DNA of 32,623 nt from a virus: the IMG/VR virus record IMGVR_UViG_3300023192_001177, positions 1 to 32,623 of that record; one strand, written 5' to 3'. The notes under the pieces are model-generated. The model was given only the letters and a program-made list of their open reading frames with translations. It was not told where the DNA came from and ran no database searches. Positions 24,366 through 32,118 of this stretch are shown piece by piece. The position numbers and the translations under genes were made by a program. Every line of letters begins with the position of its first letter. The first letter of the stretch is position 1.

Positions 24366-24725
24366 CTACTCGGAAGAAGGTTCCAAAGGGACGGCACCTT
24401 CCTCATCTTCATCTCCACGAATGAATCTTAAGATTTCGTACATTTCAAGACTCGTCAAAGTATCTATGTCGAAATTCTCCGTTAGAACACAAACGGGAAG
24501 CCACGCTCCGACTTGTGCATCAATGCCCGCGCCCGCTTCGTCCACTGCGGCGGCGAATTCCTCATTCTGCTCGACGCTCCATTCCATCGGGTCCCCATAA
24601 TGTCGAAATGCACGAAATACTCGGGCCTGTCGGGTTTCGATAGCGATTTTCTCCCGTCCGGACGCCTGCCGAACAAGAACCTTTGAGCCATCGTCTAATT
24701 CAATCTCTGCTTTTCTTACCGGCAC
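24366..24725 (-). CDS. Putative tail assembly chaperone, first component
   Basis: A 119-residue protein if started at GTG 24725 (PVRKAEIELDDGSKVLV); the frame is open further to 24785, but that part is an Arg-rich out-of-frame reading of the upstream gene's Lys-rich tail. An N-terminal strand hairpin is followed by helices (NEEFAAAVDEAGAGI, LTSLEMYEILRFI) and an acidic end. This resembles gpG-like chaperones and sits in the expected place between the tail tube and tape measure genes. The start is uncertain, and fusion to the upstream reading frame by a +1 shift is possible. Confidence 0.55.
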   Translation of the reverse strand: MPVRKAEIELDDGSKVLVRQASGREKIAIETRQARVFRAFRHYGDPMEWSVEQNEEFAAAVDEAGAGIDAQVGAWLPVCVLTENFDIDTLTSLEMYEILRFIRGDEDEEGAVPLEPSSE

Positions 24726-24861
24726 TCTTCTTGGCCCCCTTCTTCGCTCTCTTCTTCTGTGGGACGGGCTTTTCCTTAGCCTCAATTAACACCGTAACGG
24801 TGCGACCGCCCATTTGGCGGATTTCCCATAACCCATGCTCGTCTTCGTAGGTTTCACTCAT
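24700..24861 (-). CDS. Small Lys-rich protein
   Basis: A 53-residue protein beginning at an ATG three bases after a GAGTGAT Shine-Dalgarno. A strand-rich N-terminal half (HGLWEIRQMGGRTVTVLIEA) is followed by a Lys-rich tail (PQKKRAKKGAKKSAGKKS). It overlaps the next gene by 26 bp in another frame. It may be a tail protein or the N-terminal piece of the chaperone. No family recognised. Confidence 0.55.
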   Translation of the reverse strand: MSETYEDEHGLWEIRQMGGRTVTVLIEAKEKPVPQKKRAKKGAKKSAGKKSRD

Positions 24862-24874
24862 TTAATCACTCGCT

Positions 24875-25066
24875 TCATTGGTCTTCCCAAATGATGTTGA
24901 CTACTATGTCGTTTGAATCCTTCTGTCGCTCGTACTTAATCTCTATGATGATATCGCCTGCGAGAAGTGTACGGAGTGAGGTTTGTACTGCCGCATCCAT
25001 CCCTGCTAAGTCGGTAGAAATTTCTGTGACTGTTAACTTGGCGGGGTTAACTATTGTGTGTCCCAT
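24875..25066 (-). CDS. Hypothetical small structural-module protein
   Basis: A 63-residue protein with a probable beta-alpha-beta pattern (KLTVTEISTDL, helix AVQTSLRTLLA, then DIIIEIKYERQ). It lies just downstream of the tail tube gene with a 9-bp gap. Size and place fit an accessory tail protein, but no family is recognised. Confidence 0.6.
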   Translation of the reverse strand: MGHTIVNPAKLTVTEISTDLAGMDAAVQTSLRTLLAGDIIIEIKYERQKDSNDIVVNIIWEDQ

Positions 25067-25075
25067 ACTCTAACC

Positions 25076-26101
25076 TCATGCGTTATATGCAGTGGCGGAT
25101 AATTCCTTGCCTTTGAGAACCACTTGCATAGCCTTGTCTGCACCGGAGGCTTGAGCATCGTATAGTGCGGTGAAATCACAAGTCATGGTATTTGTGTCCC
25201 GACCACTTACATTCGCGGTGGGGGCCCCAAAGAAGACATGAAATAGGTCTATATTAAGATAGGTAGCCGCATCTGTTTGGTCCGAGAATAATAGACCAAT
25301 TGCCGCCGTAGTGCTAGCAGGGTTTGAATCGTCACCATCAGCCGCAATTAATTCCTCGTATGTAGGCTCCCCATCATCGGCCGTGTATATGACCTCGTTA
25401 AATTCAATAGACCCTGTAATTTCTCTTCGCTGTGCAGGAGGCATTCTCACACAGGAACTACTTCCAAGAGCGTAGGAGTTATCCATATCCCTATTAAGGG
25501 TGATATCCACAGAGATAGACTTCACAGTCGCGGCGGCAGAACCACCAGCGAAATAAACAGTGGCCTCTGAAAAGTAGAGTGAGTTAAGTGCGTCACCATC
25601 AAATGTAGGTGTAACAAGAGCGGCGGTTGAACCCTCGGCCTTCCCCATAAATCCGACTGAGAGCATCACATATTCTCCAAGATTCGCACTGATATTGAGG
25701 CTGTCGGCGGTCATTCCTGTGTATGTGTGCATTTTGGATTCGCGTCCGACTTGAATAGTCCATGAAGGCCATTCATCAGAGGTGGAGGTAGGCTCTTCCA
25801 AAGTATGAATCTCATAGTCGCCACTTGTGCTTTGAGTATCGTCGGGGAAAAACGCATAGAACAGATTACCTATGAAATCGTCAATTTGGACGGCCATATT
25901 GATATCGCCCTCAGAATACTCCTTGCCTGTGACGGCTTTAGAGGAAATCGGACGACTAATATCCTCTCTGACCAAGAGGTCGAAGCGGTGTTGAAGAGAC
26001 TCATCATCAACCTCCCCGTAGATGTAGCCGCTTCCGGGGTCGGTCCCGTAAGTACCCTCTTTTACAATTCCGACATAACGATTCAAGAAGTCATCAGCCA
26101 T
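25076..26101 (-). CDS. Major tail tube protein
   Basis: A 341-residue beta-rich protein. ATG 26101 follows a GGAGCGGTAGG Shine-Dalgarno; an upstream GTG (26128) is less likely. The N-terminus (NRYVGIVKEGTYGTDP) and the two sheet-rich halves with long loops are typical of the tail tube family found in siphovirus-like archaeal and bacterial viruses. Asp, Ser and Thr are abundant, as in virion proteins. It stands upstream of the chaperone and tape measure genes. The 60-bp gap before it, one of the largest in this module, could hold a promoter, as expected for a protein needed in many copies. Confidence 0.8.
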   Translation of the reverse strand: MADDFLNRYVGIVKEGTYGTDPGSGYIYGEVDDESLQHRFDLLVREDISRPISSKAVTGKEYSEGDINMAVQIDDFIGNLFYAFFPDDTQSTSGDYEIHTLEEPTSTSDEWPSWTIQVGRESKMHTYTGMTADSLNISANLGEYVMLSVGFMGKAEGSTAALVTPTFDGDALNSLYFSEATVYFAGGSAAATVKSISVDITLNRDMDNSYALGSSSCVRMPPAQRREITGSIEFNEVIYTADDGEPTYEELIAADGDDSNPASTTAAIGLLFSDQTDAATYLNIDLFHVFFGAPTANVSGRDTNTMTCDFTALYDAQASGADKAMQVVLKGKELSATAYNA

Positions 26102-26141
26102 TCCTACCGCTCCTAATGGTTTCCCCACATACCGTGCGACA

Positions 26142-26149
26142 CTTAAAGG
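26142..26149 (-). promoter_or_regulatory. Possible TATA box for the tail tube gene
   Basis: In the 60-bp gap before the tail tube gene, the minus strand reads CCTTTAAG. A start site about 26 nt downstream would fall near 26119, leaving a leader of about 17 nt that includes the Shine-Dalgarno. The box does not match the GGTTATAA motif of the plus strand, so this is tentative. Confidence 0.25.
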
Positions 26150-26161
26150 TTATCTCAAGGC

Positions 26162-27241
26162 TCATCTGTGTCGCATATCAATGAGCCTTTCATACGCCAT
26201 TCTCAATCTGTGGGTACAAACTGTATCGCCCGCATCTAATTTCACATCCAATTCGGCTTCATACGAGATAAGACTATCTGTGGTCCCCAATAGTCCCGTA
26301 GTCGTGTACAATTCATCGAAAACTTCACCTGTGATATTCAAACAATCCCTATACGCACTCTCATAATTCGTACCGCGTGTGGTTATAAATATCATCACAT
26401 CATAATCCTGCCTAATCTTCGCTCCTGCTAATGCCTCAAAAGTGGGGGACCGCAAACCTTCCATGAGAACATGAATGGTGGGTGGATTGATTCGATTCAG
26501 CATATCAGACGACAAATCGTAACCGTAGATGATGGATGAATCTACGACTTGGGTTTTCAAATAGAGTCGCTTGCTATTCCTTAGATTTTCCACGATAGAA
26601 AGCCCCATCCTCGACAGAACATCCTGTGCAAAGCCCGAAGTCATCAATTCTGTGGGCGAAAAGGCACCGAATTTGCTGTAATAGACCGACCCCCAAGTGA
26701 CTGTACCGGTAGCGTTGCCCCATTCTATCTTTTTGGAGGCACTGCTCGCCCCTGTAACGGAGAGGTAGTGTTGATTTCCGTCATCGTCCTCTATCAATTC
26801 ACGCATATACAGGTTGGCAGTGCCGGTTGCACTCAAAGTAAGCCTAAGAACAATAGGGACGGCGAAATCGTCGTCCACATTGAGGTCTAAATCATGTGTT
26901 GTGACTGTTGTTGCGCCCACGAGGTCTAATTGTGTATTGGTACCCTTCGATTGGACTTCGACATGGTATGTTCCGTTGTCGAGGCTCATTAGCGTGGTGC
27001 CAGCAGTCGGAACATCGGCGCCATCTGAGAAAGTGAAGGAAGTTACCATCGTATAGTCATTATCTGACGCATCGGGGGTGATGTAATATCGAGCGGTGTT
27101 ATCAATCAGCCAATAGTCGCCACTTGCGGACCCCGCGCTCCCTGTGAGGGTGAAATCTGCATTGAATGAGCCCGGTAGGTCTGTTGGGTCGGTCCCATTC
27201 ATGCGTGAGGACCAATACTGCGTCGTGGTTGCTATTCCCAT
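26162..27241 (-). CDS. LamG-like domain fused to tail terminator-like domain
   Basis: A 359-residue protein with two unlike halves. Residues about 25-195 form a LamG/concanavalin-type jelly roll (YTMVTSFTFSDGAD, GTYHVEVQSKG, LRLTLSATGTANLYMRELI quoted in part). Residues about 215-359 look like a tail terminator/completion protein (INPPTIHVLMEG, DYDVMIFITTRG, then a helix and final strands), the kind that caps the tail tube. Its place next to the HK97 gp10-like gene and the tail tube gene supports the second half. The fused lectin-like half would decorate the neck or tail end. The start overlaps the previous stop (TAATG). Confidence 0.6.
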   Translation of the reverse strand: MGIATTTQYWSSRMNGTDPTDLPGSFNADFTLTGSAGSASGDYWLIDNTARYYITPDASDNDYTMVTSFTFSDGADVPTAGTTLMSLDNGTYHVEVQSKGTNTQLDLVGATTVTTHDLDLNVDDDFAVPIVLRLTLSATGTANLYMRELIEDDDGNQHYLSVTGASSASKKIEWGNATGTVTWGSVYYSKFGAFSPTELMTSGFAQDVLSRMGLSIVENLRNSKRLYLKTQVVDSSIIYGYDLSSDMLNRINPPTIHVLMEGLRSPTFEALAGAKIRQDYDVMIFITTRGTNYESAYRDCLNITGEVFDELYTTTGLLGTTDSLISYEAELDVKLDAGDTVCTHRLRMAYERLIDMRHR

Positions 27242-27966
27242 TACGGCGACACCTCCTTCATGCCTCCCTGTGGCTCAATCACGGGCCCAATCGTGTCTGT
27301 GTAGGCAATCTTGATTTCGTTACGGATTCGGGGTCCAATCCGTTCCTCCAAATTAGACATCGCTCTCTCCAAGAAGCGTGGCCTCGCTGGCATCTCCGGA
27401 CTGACGAAGCCAGCCTTGAGTTTAATGTTTCGTGCGCTCTTGAATGAGAACCCGGGGGACCACTGATTTCCGAAGTAGTGCGTGGCTCCTGCCTGTCCCT
27501 TTACGAACATATCGGCTTTGAGGGCCTTACTCTCCCTCGCTTTATTTTTACCAAGATGGAATATTTTGGCGATATTCTCTCCCGGGTCACGAGATTCAGA
27601 CATGAATCCCTCAAAGTCCTCTCCATACCCAAAACGGAGGGTGAAAGTGTCTGCGCCACTACGCCCCCCACTATCTGCACCCTCAAAAATCGCATAATGC
27701 ACATTATCCTTGACCCGCTGATAAATGTCGTCTGCATAATTGGAGGCAGTCATCAAACGGGCCTGAGTGCGCTTCTTCTCGGCCTCTCCTTCTTCCATGA
27801 ATACACGCTGAATTATTTTAACCACTTCATCGCCCAATTCCTTAGCCATAAACTCGACTGTTTTTCCCATATCGGGATAGGTAAGAAATGAAATTGTGGG
27901 AGTAGTGGACGCCTTTTTCGGGGTTGGTACTTCCCGGGGGCGCTTAGCATAAATCCATTTGACCAT
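27241..27966 (-). CDS. HK97 gp10-like head-tail completion protein
   Basis: A 241-residue protein. ATG 27966 is chosen because GAGGG lies five bases upstream; a TTG at 27978 is the alternative. A long amphipathic helix (TVEFMAKELGDEVVKIIQ) is followed by strands and ends with RPRFLERAMSNLEERIGPRI (quoted in part), the Pro-x-Phe-Leu plus helix ending typical of gp10-like neck/tail completion proteins. It lies between the adaptor and terminator genes, the normal order. It probably joins the head portal to the tail. Confidence 0.7.
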   Translation of the reverse strand: MVKWIYAKRPREVPTPKKASTTPTISFLTYPDMGKTVEFMAKELGDEVVKIIQRVFMEEGEAEKKRTQARLMTASNYADDIYQRVKDNVHYAIFEGADSGGRSGADTFTLRFGYGEDFEGFMSESRDPGENIAKIFHLGKNKARESKALKADMFVKGQAGATHYFGNQWSPGFSFKSARNIKLKAGFVSPEMPARPRFLERAMSNLEERIGPRIRNEIKIAYTDTIGPVIEPQGGMKEVSP

Positions 27967-27974
27967 AGAATCCC

Positions 27975-28511
27975 TCAATCAACCGAACCAAGATGGGCTA
28001 ACCGAAGGAGGTGTTGAGTCCCTTTCTCCCGAAGCATTGTTCCTCTCATTCCTCCTACGGGTACCCCTGTTTGAAAGGTGGATTCGTCCTCATAGTAAAT
28101 CGCCCCTGCTAAATCAGCACAAACCTGCCTCAGAATATGAGCCATTTCACCCTCTGAAACGGTTACTCCCGTAGCGTGGTCTGCGCTAATTCCGGTGCAT
28201 CCTGTGAGGTCATTGGTACTTCTCGCCGTCCATGCGAACGAATCACCGTCTATATCACCATTTGCGGCGCTATTGAAGGCCGAACCGTCGGTTAGGGTTA
28301 TCGTGGTAGCACCGGCAGAAATGGAGCCGTTCAGCGTCGTTTCTGCTATACTCTTGGAGGGGGTGTCGCGGCCGTAATCTCGGAAGGTTTGGTCAATCTC
28401 GATAGCGGCTCTCAAAATTGCAGATGTAAGTCGTGTGGAGGCCGCATCACGCTGGGCGCTATTTAGCCCAAGACGCATTCCAACATCAGCCGAAGAACAG
28501 TAGTAGGTCAT
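27975..28511 (-). CDS. Head-tail adaptor (gp6-like) with beta insertion
   Basis: A 178-residue protein. The N-terminus (YCSSADVGMRLGLNSAQ, then a helix SAILRAAIEIDQTF) is typical of the helical adaptor that sits below the portal. A strand-rich insert at about residues 57-120 (LNGSISAGATTITLTDGS, LTGCTGISADHATGV) matches a small beta module common in phage tail and adaptor proteins. The C-terminal helices complete the adaptor. The stop overlaps the gp10-like gene's Shine-Dalgarno region. Confidence 0.7.
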   Translation of the reverse strand: MTYYCSSADVGMRLGLNSAQRDAASTRLTSAILRAAIEIDQTFRDYGRDTPSKSIAETTLNGSISAGATTITLTDGSAFNSAANGDIDGDSFAWTARSTNDLTGCTGISADHATGVTVSEGEMAHILRQVCADLAGAIYYEDESTFQTGVPVGGMRGTMLREKGTQHLLRLAHLGSVD

Positions 28512-28707
28512 CTTTCAACACCGCCATGAAAATACCGAACCATAGTAATAGCATACGCTCCTGTCGTTTCTTCAAGGCATCGAGCGTCTTTTCAAGGTTC
28601 GGACGGTCAAGGTCCAACCATTCTGCTGTTTTCAATCGGTTTTCCACACGATGAAGTCGGAGGGCGATATCATACAATCGGTCATCAACACTCGGCACGA
28701 GGCTCAC
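28486..28707 (-). CDS. Coiled-coil membrane-anchored small protein
   Basis: A 73-residue protein: residues 8-50 are a charged coiled-coil-like helix (LHRVENRLKTAEWLDLD, DALKKRQERM), followed by one hydrophobic segment (LLLWFGIFMAVL) and a short end. The GTG start overlaps the previous stop (GTGA). It pairs with the next gene upstream, which has the same architecture; two such proteins side by side recall holin/antiholin or XhlA-XhlB-like pairs, but that is inference. Confidence 0.55.
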   Translation of the reverse strand: MSLVPSVDDRLYDIALRLHRVENRLKTAEWLDLDRPNLEKTLDALKKRQERMLLLWFGIFMAVLKDDLLLFFG

Positions 28708-28955
28708 CCAACGACATAGTTAGCCCCCACCACAACAGCACCAACAAGCCCAATTAGCGCCATGACTATTTTCTGCTGTGAAGTCATAAACCTCTCCAAT
28801 AACTCATTAGTCATGCGAACCTCCGTGGCGACCTCTGCAATCCCAATCTGCATATCGTTGTGTTGGTCCGCCAACCGTTGAAGAATCTCTTCGTGCTTAT
28901 CAACCTTAGACTCGACACTATCGAGCCTAATACTCACTACGGCTAAATCACTCAT
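28704..28955 (-). CDS. XhlA-like coiled-coil/transmembrane protein, possible holin component
   Basis: An 83-residue protein. ATG 28955 is chosen because it follows GGAGGAAGTG and overlaps the previous stop; the frame is open to 28994. Residues 5-60 are a heptad-like coiled coil (RLDSVESKVDKHEEILQRL) and residues 63-80 a single membrane helix (IVMALIGLVGAVVVGANY). This resembles haemolysin XhlA-type proteins associated with phage lysis. Archaeal lysis systems are poorly known, so the role is uncertain. Confidence 0.5.
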   Translation of the reverse strand: MSDLAVVSIRLDSVESKVDKHEEILQRLADQHNDMQIGIAEVATEVRMTNELLERFMTSQQKIVMALIGLVGAVVVGANYVVG

Positions 28956-29211
28956 TCTGAGGACACTTCCTCCGGTCATGCCCCGTTTCGCCACAGATAC
29001 TACATTTCCGAGCAGTTACTACTTTTTCGACTTCATTAACGATTTCGTCAATCAATTCTTCGGATTCGTCTATGGTATCAATCACCTCGTCAAGAGTGAT
29101 TTTGCCATCAGCCTGTACTGCTTGATATCGCCTCAACGCCCATATACCAAACGCCAAAACTGCCGTCAATAACCCAAGCCATATCTCTAATTCAACTCCC
29201 TGTATCTCCAT
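28948..29211 (-). CDS. Membrane protein with C-terminal CCHC zinc knuckle
   Basis: An 87-residue protein with an N-terminal membrane helix (residues 9-26, EIWLGLLTAVLAFGIWAL), a short basic stretch, an acidic helix (residues 40-66, DEVIDTIDESEELIDEIV) and a perfect retroviral-type zinc knuckle at 70-83: C70, C73, H78, C83 (CSICGETGHDRRKC). Zinc knuckles usually bind single-stranded nucleic acid. A membrane-tethered knuckle is unusual. It overlaps genes on both sides. Confidence 0.65.
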   Translation of the reverse strand: MEIQGVELEIWLGLLTAVLAFGIWALRRYQAVQADGKITLDEVIDTIDESEELIDEIVNEVEKVVTARKCSICGETGHDRRKCPQNE

Positions 29212-29384
29212 TATCTCTCATCCTCCCTATCGTAAATTATTTGCTTCATGGCTGAGTGTGGAATGACTGTAAAGGGTCTGTCGGCTCCCTTTCGATAAAT
29301 CATGTACCCGTGGGGTGTTTCTTCAATGTTTATGTTGGTGTAGGACTTTTCGGGTGGTTGATACACAATTTTTCCGCCACGCAT
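29211..29384 (-). CDS. Hypothetical small protein
   Basis: A 57-residue protein started at ATG 29384, five bases after a strong GGAGGAAG Shine-Dalgarno that lies inside the end of the preceding gene. The frame is open to 29408 but without a better site. Strand-rich, basic, no cysteine and no membrane segment. Function unknown; in a run of small overlapping genes. Confidence 0.55.
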   Translation of the reverse strand: MRGGKIVYQPPEKSYTNINIEETPHGYMIYRKGADRPFTVIPHSAMKQIIYDREDER

Positions 29385-29734
29385 TATACTTCCTCCACTA
29401 TTCCCCATGATAACAGGTCTTCAAGTATCTCTCTGATTTCTTGGTATTCGATAAGGTCACAGGTCCGTTCAGAGAAGGTGTACCCCACCTCATATTCTGC
29501 GTAGGTTTCCGGAGTTACATAAACACGATACCCTAAATCCTCTGAATCGTAGTCTAATTTCACATACAGGACCAACGCACCACCTTCAATGTCCTTCCCT
29601 ATTATCTCTCCCTCCGTTGTGTAACATTCTGTTGGATTTATTATACCCACTGAAATTGCCGGACCTATGGTAGTCATTGGTAACAATACACAAATACAGA
29701 GCATTATGAGTATATCCTTAAGCGATTCGCCCAT
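29384..29734 (-). CDS. Hypothetical secreted or membrane-anchored protein
   Basis: A 116-residue protein with an N-terminal hydrophobic helix (residues 8-30, ILIMLCICVLLPMTTIGPA) like a signal anchor or signal peptide. It is followed by a strand-rich domain (ALVLYVKLDYDSEDLGYRVY) and an acidic helix at the end. The mature part is probably outside the membrane. The 33-bp gap upstream reads AATAATTTATC on the minus strand, a weak TATA-like sequence about 30 nt before the ATG. Family unknown. Confidence 0.55.
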   Translation of the reverse strand: MGESLKDILIMLCICVLLPMTTIGPAISVGIINPTECYTTEGEIIGKDIEGGALVLYVKLDYDSEDLGYRVYVTPETYAEYEVGYTFSERTCDLIEYQEIREILEDLLSWGIVEEV

Positions 29735-29767
29735 AACGATTTCAGGGGTGAATTACTGTCTGATAAA

Positions 29768-30322
29768 TTATTGCCATCGTGGACCTTCATACCACCCCAC
29801 TATTGAAGTGCGAGAACCGCTTAGAATTGGTGAAACAGAATGCTCTTGATAGGAGAGAAACACGAGAATGGTCCCTCGTTGTCGGGTCATTTCAGCAGAC
29901 GGGTTTTGGTGATGACCAAAGGTGAAATCTCCCCCTGTGTAATCATCTGAGTCGCTTAACTGCACAGTAATACTTAACTTCCTGTGAAACTCGTCTTGAC
30001 GGGCCCAATCAATGTCTTGGTGGGCCCCATAGTGGTGCCCCACATCTGCATACTCAGTGAATTGGAGGGGGGGGAGGTGACTGAGATTAACATTGAAGTG
30101 CTTGTTGGCTTCGTGTACTATCTCTCTTAATTTGGTGTGAATTTCACGAAAGGGGGGTATGTCTTGTAACCACCTAACCTTCGTCTTGCGTATGCTCTCA
30201 CCGTGCCCTCCAAATGTCGTCGCGTCTTGAGAATCTACGGTTCTTCCTAATGCCAACCAATCGTCACACTCTTCATCGGAGAGAGCGTTAGCGTATAGGA
30301 GCCATTGGGGGTGTTCCAACAT
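29768..30322 (-). CDS. 2OG-Fe(II) oxygenase, prolyl 4-hydroxylase-like
   Basis: A 184-residue dioxygenase of the double-stranded beta-helix fold. Iron ligands are the HQD triad H101 and D103 with H161 (EHSVSP); R171 (SGSRTSIVGW) would bind 2-oxoglutarate. The preceding YADVGHHYGAHQD and the later GGDFTF and GTILVF elements match the P4Hc subfamily seen in many marine viruses. The substrate is unknown; prolyl or other protein hydroxylation, or modification of nucleic acid or sugar, are all possible. Its start overlaps the stop of the methyltransferase-glycosyltransferase gene (TGATG), suggesting joint action. Confidence 0.9.
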   Translation of the reverse strand: MLEHPQWLLYANALSDEECDDWLALGRTVDSQDATTFGGHGESIRKTKVRWLQDIPPFREIHTKLREIVHEANKHFNVNLSHLPPLQFTEYADVGHHYGAHQDIDWARQDEFHRKLSITVQLSDSDDYTGGDFTFGHHQNPSAEMTRQRGTILVFLSYQEHSVSPILSGSRTSIVGWYEGPRWQ

Positions 30323-31914
30323 CACAAACTCTCCTTCAATGATACTCCGATTCTCTCAAGGTCTTCAACCGGTATTTCGGTCCATGTCGTGAGCCCTCTC
30401 CATATTTTTCTCGCTTCTTCTTCTTCACCGATTCGCTGGTGGATTATAGCGAGCATATCAAGAGCCTTCCAATGGAATGCGTCGTCTTGGAACATGAGTC
30501 GTGCTTCCCATTTCGTGCAGTCAATGTGGTTGAGAATGAGTCGTTGATTGGTGGGACTCTCGGAAAGAGCAAACTTCAATGCTCCGAAAGACACATCGGG
30601 TCTGTGAGTCGCCCTTCTTAGTGCATTAATCCAAGCCTCTATCGTGTTGAGAATGTATGCTATCTCCTTGTATGAAATCGCCACTTCCTCTTTGAAGCCT
30701 CCCATCAATGTTCTCGCCCTGTACCATAACACCGCTTCCTCCATATTTTCACCATCCTTGAGTGATTGTGCCATGTAGAATGTGTAGCGTCGAGATAGAG
30801 GGTTATCCAATTCAGAAGGGTACTCCTGTTTCATGGCGTCAAAATCAGATAGATAGGTGGCTGTGGTTCGGGGTCTTGCTCCGCTATCGTCGTGATGCAC
30901 GATTGTTAAGGAGTCGTCGTTCCATATTCCATTACACCACAGGCCCTCGTGCCTAACCCCTCTATATTGTGATGTAGGTCTGAAAATGAACGGTCGTGAG
31001 CAGGTGAAACCTCCTTCTTCATCCAGCACAGGAATGCTAATTCCCTCCACATCACAGAAATTTTCAAACTGTGGTAATTCACCACCGATTTCTTGGTCTG
31101 CATCCAATCTGATAATCCAATGGCACCCCAATTCACGAAGTCTATTGATGCACAAATTGTAGGCATCTGCGGCTCCCTTCCATTCCGGCTCTATCCACTC
31201 ATTAGGGACATCCCCGAAAACCGCTCTTCCTATCTCCACGGTATCATCAATTGTTCCTGAGTAATTGATAACCGCACAGTCAACGAAGGGCAGAGCAGAA
31301 GAAACCGACCTCTCAATAGTCTTCGATTCGTCCTTCACAATCATGGCTAATCCTATTTTGGGGCCCCTATCGAAGACCATGAGGCTATGTTTGAACCACC
31401 AAAAGTCAACTTCAATATCCTCTCTTAGTGTAGCCGTATCAGCATGATGCAGATAAAGTCCAAAACCCTCCATTCTCTTGATGATGTACTCATTGGTCCT
31501 CTCATTCACATGATAATGTCCGCCCTGTCCCGGTATCGCCCATGATAGAATGAGGCGTCGGTCACACAGATTGTTGAGATTTTCCAAGAATTGTTGCTCG
31601 TGCTTTAGAGGAATGTGTTCTCCAACCTCAAGACATAAAACGGAGGATGGAGGATAATTCAATGGAAGAGTAAGGTCCTGTTCGTGTATGATAGAACAAA
31701 CGGCAATTTCCTCAATTCCCACTGTGCCTTCTATACCTGTTACAACAAAGCCCTGTTCCTCAAGAATTCGCGCGTAGTTTCCTGTTCCGCATCCGGCATC
31801 TATAACAGGAATTCCACGAGGAAAAAATGACGCTAATCTATGAGCGAGTCTTTCGCTGTCGCCGTGCATCTCTTTGGCTTCATCGAGGGTCCATACACCC
31901 GTTTCACTCACCAT
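30322..31914 (-). CDS. Methyltransferase-glycosyltransferase fusion
   Basis: A 530-residue two-domain enzyme. ATG 31914 follows a GGGGGG-rich Shine-Dalgarno; the frame is open to 31953. Residues 1-180 form a class I SAM methyltransferase with motif I VIDAGCGTG (37-45) and CLEVGEH near 94-100. From about residue 187, GLAMIVKDESKTIERSV opens a family 2-type glycosyltransferase with RLDADQE (D271, D273) as the metal-binding DxD. The last 130 residues are helical and TPR-like (around EEAVLWYRARTLMGG and EEEEARKIWRGL). It likely adds a sugar to, and methylates, virion protein or glycan. Operon mate of the oxygenase. Confidence 0.88.
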   Translation of the reverse strand: MVSETGVWTLDEAKEMHGDSERLAHRLASFFPRGIPVIDAGCGTGNYARILEEQGFVVTGIEGTVGIEEIAVCSIIHEQDLTLPLNYPPSSVLCLEVGEHIPLKHEQQFLENLNNLCDRRLILSWAIPGQGGHYHVNERTNEYIIKRMEGFGLYLHHADTATLREDIEVDFWWFKHSLMVFDRGPKIGLAMIVKDESKTIERSVSSALPFVDCAVINYSGTIDDTVEIGRAVFGDVPNEWIEPEWKGAADAYNLCINRLRELGCHWIIRLDADQEIGGELPQFENFCDVEGISIPVLDEEGGFTCSRPFIFRPTSQYRGVRHEGLWCNGIWNDDSLTIVHHDDSGARPRTTATYLSDFDAMKQEYPSELDNPLSRRYTFYMAQSLKDGENMEEAVLWYRARTLMGGFKEEVAISYKEIAYILNTIEAWINALRRATHRPDVSFGALKFALSESPTNQRLILNHIDCTKWEARLMFQDDAFHWKALDMLAIIHQRIGEEEEARKIWRGLTTWTEIPVEDLERIGVSLKESL

Positions 31915-31937
31915 GATTTTCCCCCCTTTCCTCAGTG

Positions 31938-32114
31938 CTATAAGCAATCGCAATCATAGACCGCTGAATCAAATGCTTTAGCCTGCGCGTATGTGTGGGG
32001 AGAGAAGACGGTCCCGCAAGTGGAGCATTCAACATCGGTGATAATATCGCTGTCTATTATATGGCCCCAACGACGGGACCAATACGATTTGAGATAATTA
32101 ATAGTTTGAGGCAT
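31938..32114 (-). CDS. Small zinc-ribbon-like protein
   Basis: A 58-residue protein with CSTC (C30, C33) and a terminal CDC (C55, C57), a probable zinc ribbon. ATG 32114 is chosen; a TTG at 32126 that overlaps the upstream gene would add four residues. A weak GGATGAT Shine-Dalgarno precedes it. The minus strand reads CTTATAG over its stop, about 30 nt before the next start, which might be a promoter. Function unknown. Confidence 0.5.
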   Translation of the reverse strand: MPQTINYLKSYWSRRWGHIIDSDIITDVECSTCGTVFSPHTYAQAKAFDSAVYDCDCL

Positions 32115-32118
32115 AGTA

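Noticed and set aside
31938-31950. CTATAAGC on the plus strand resembling a promoter
   Set aside because: There is no plus-strand gene downstream; on the minus strand it reads CTTATAG over a stop codon and is only a weak TATA candidate for the methyltransferase gene.
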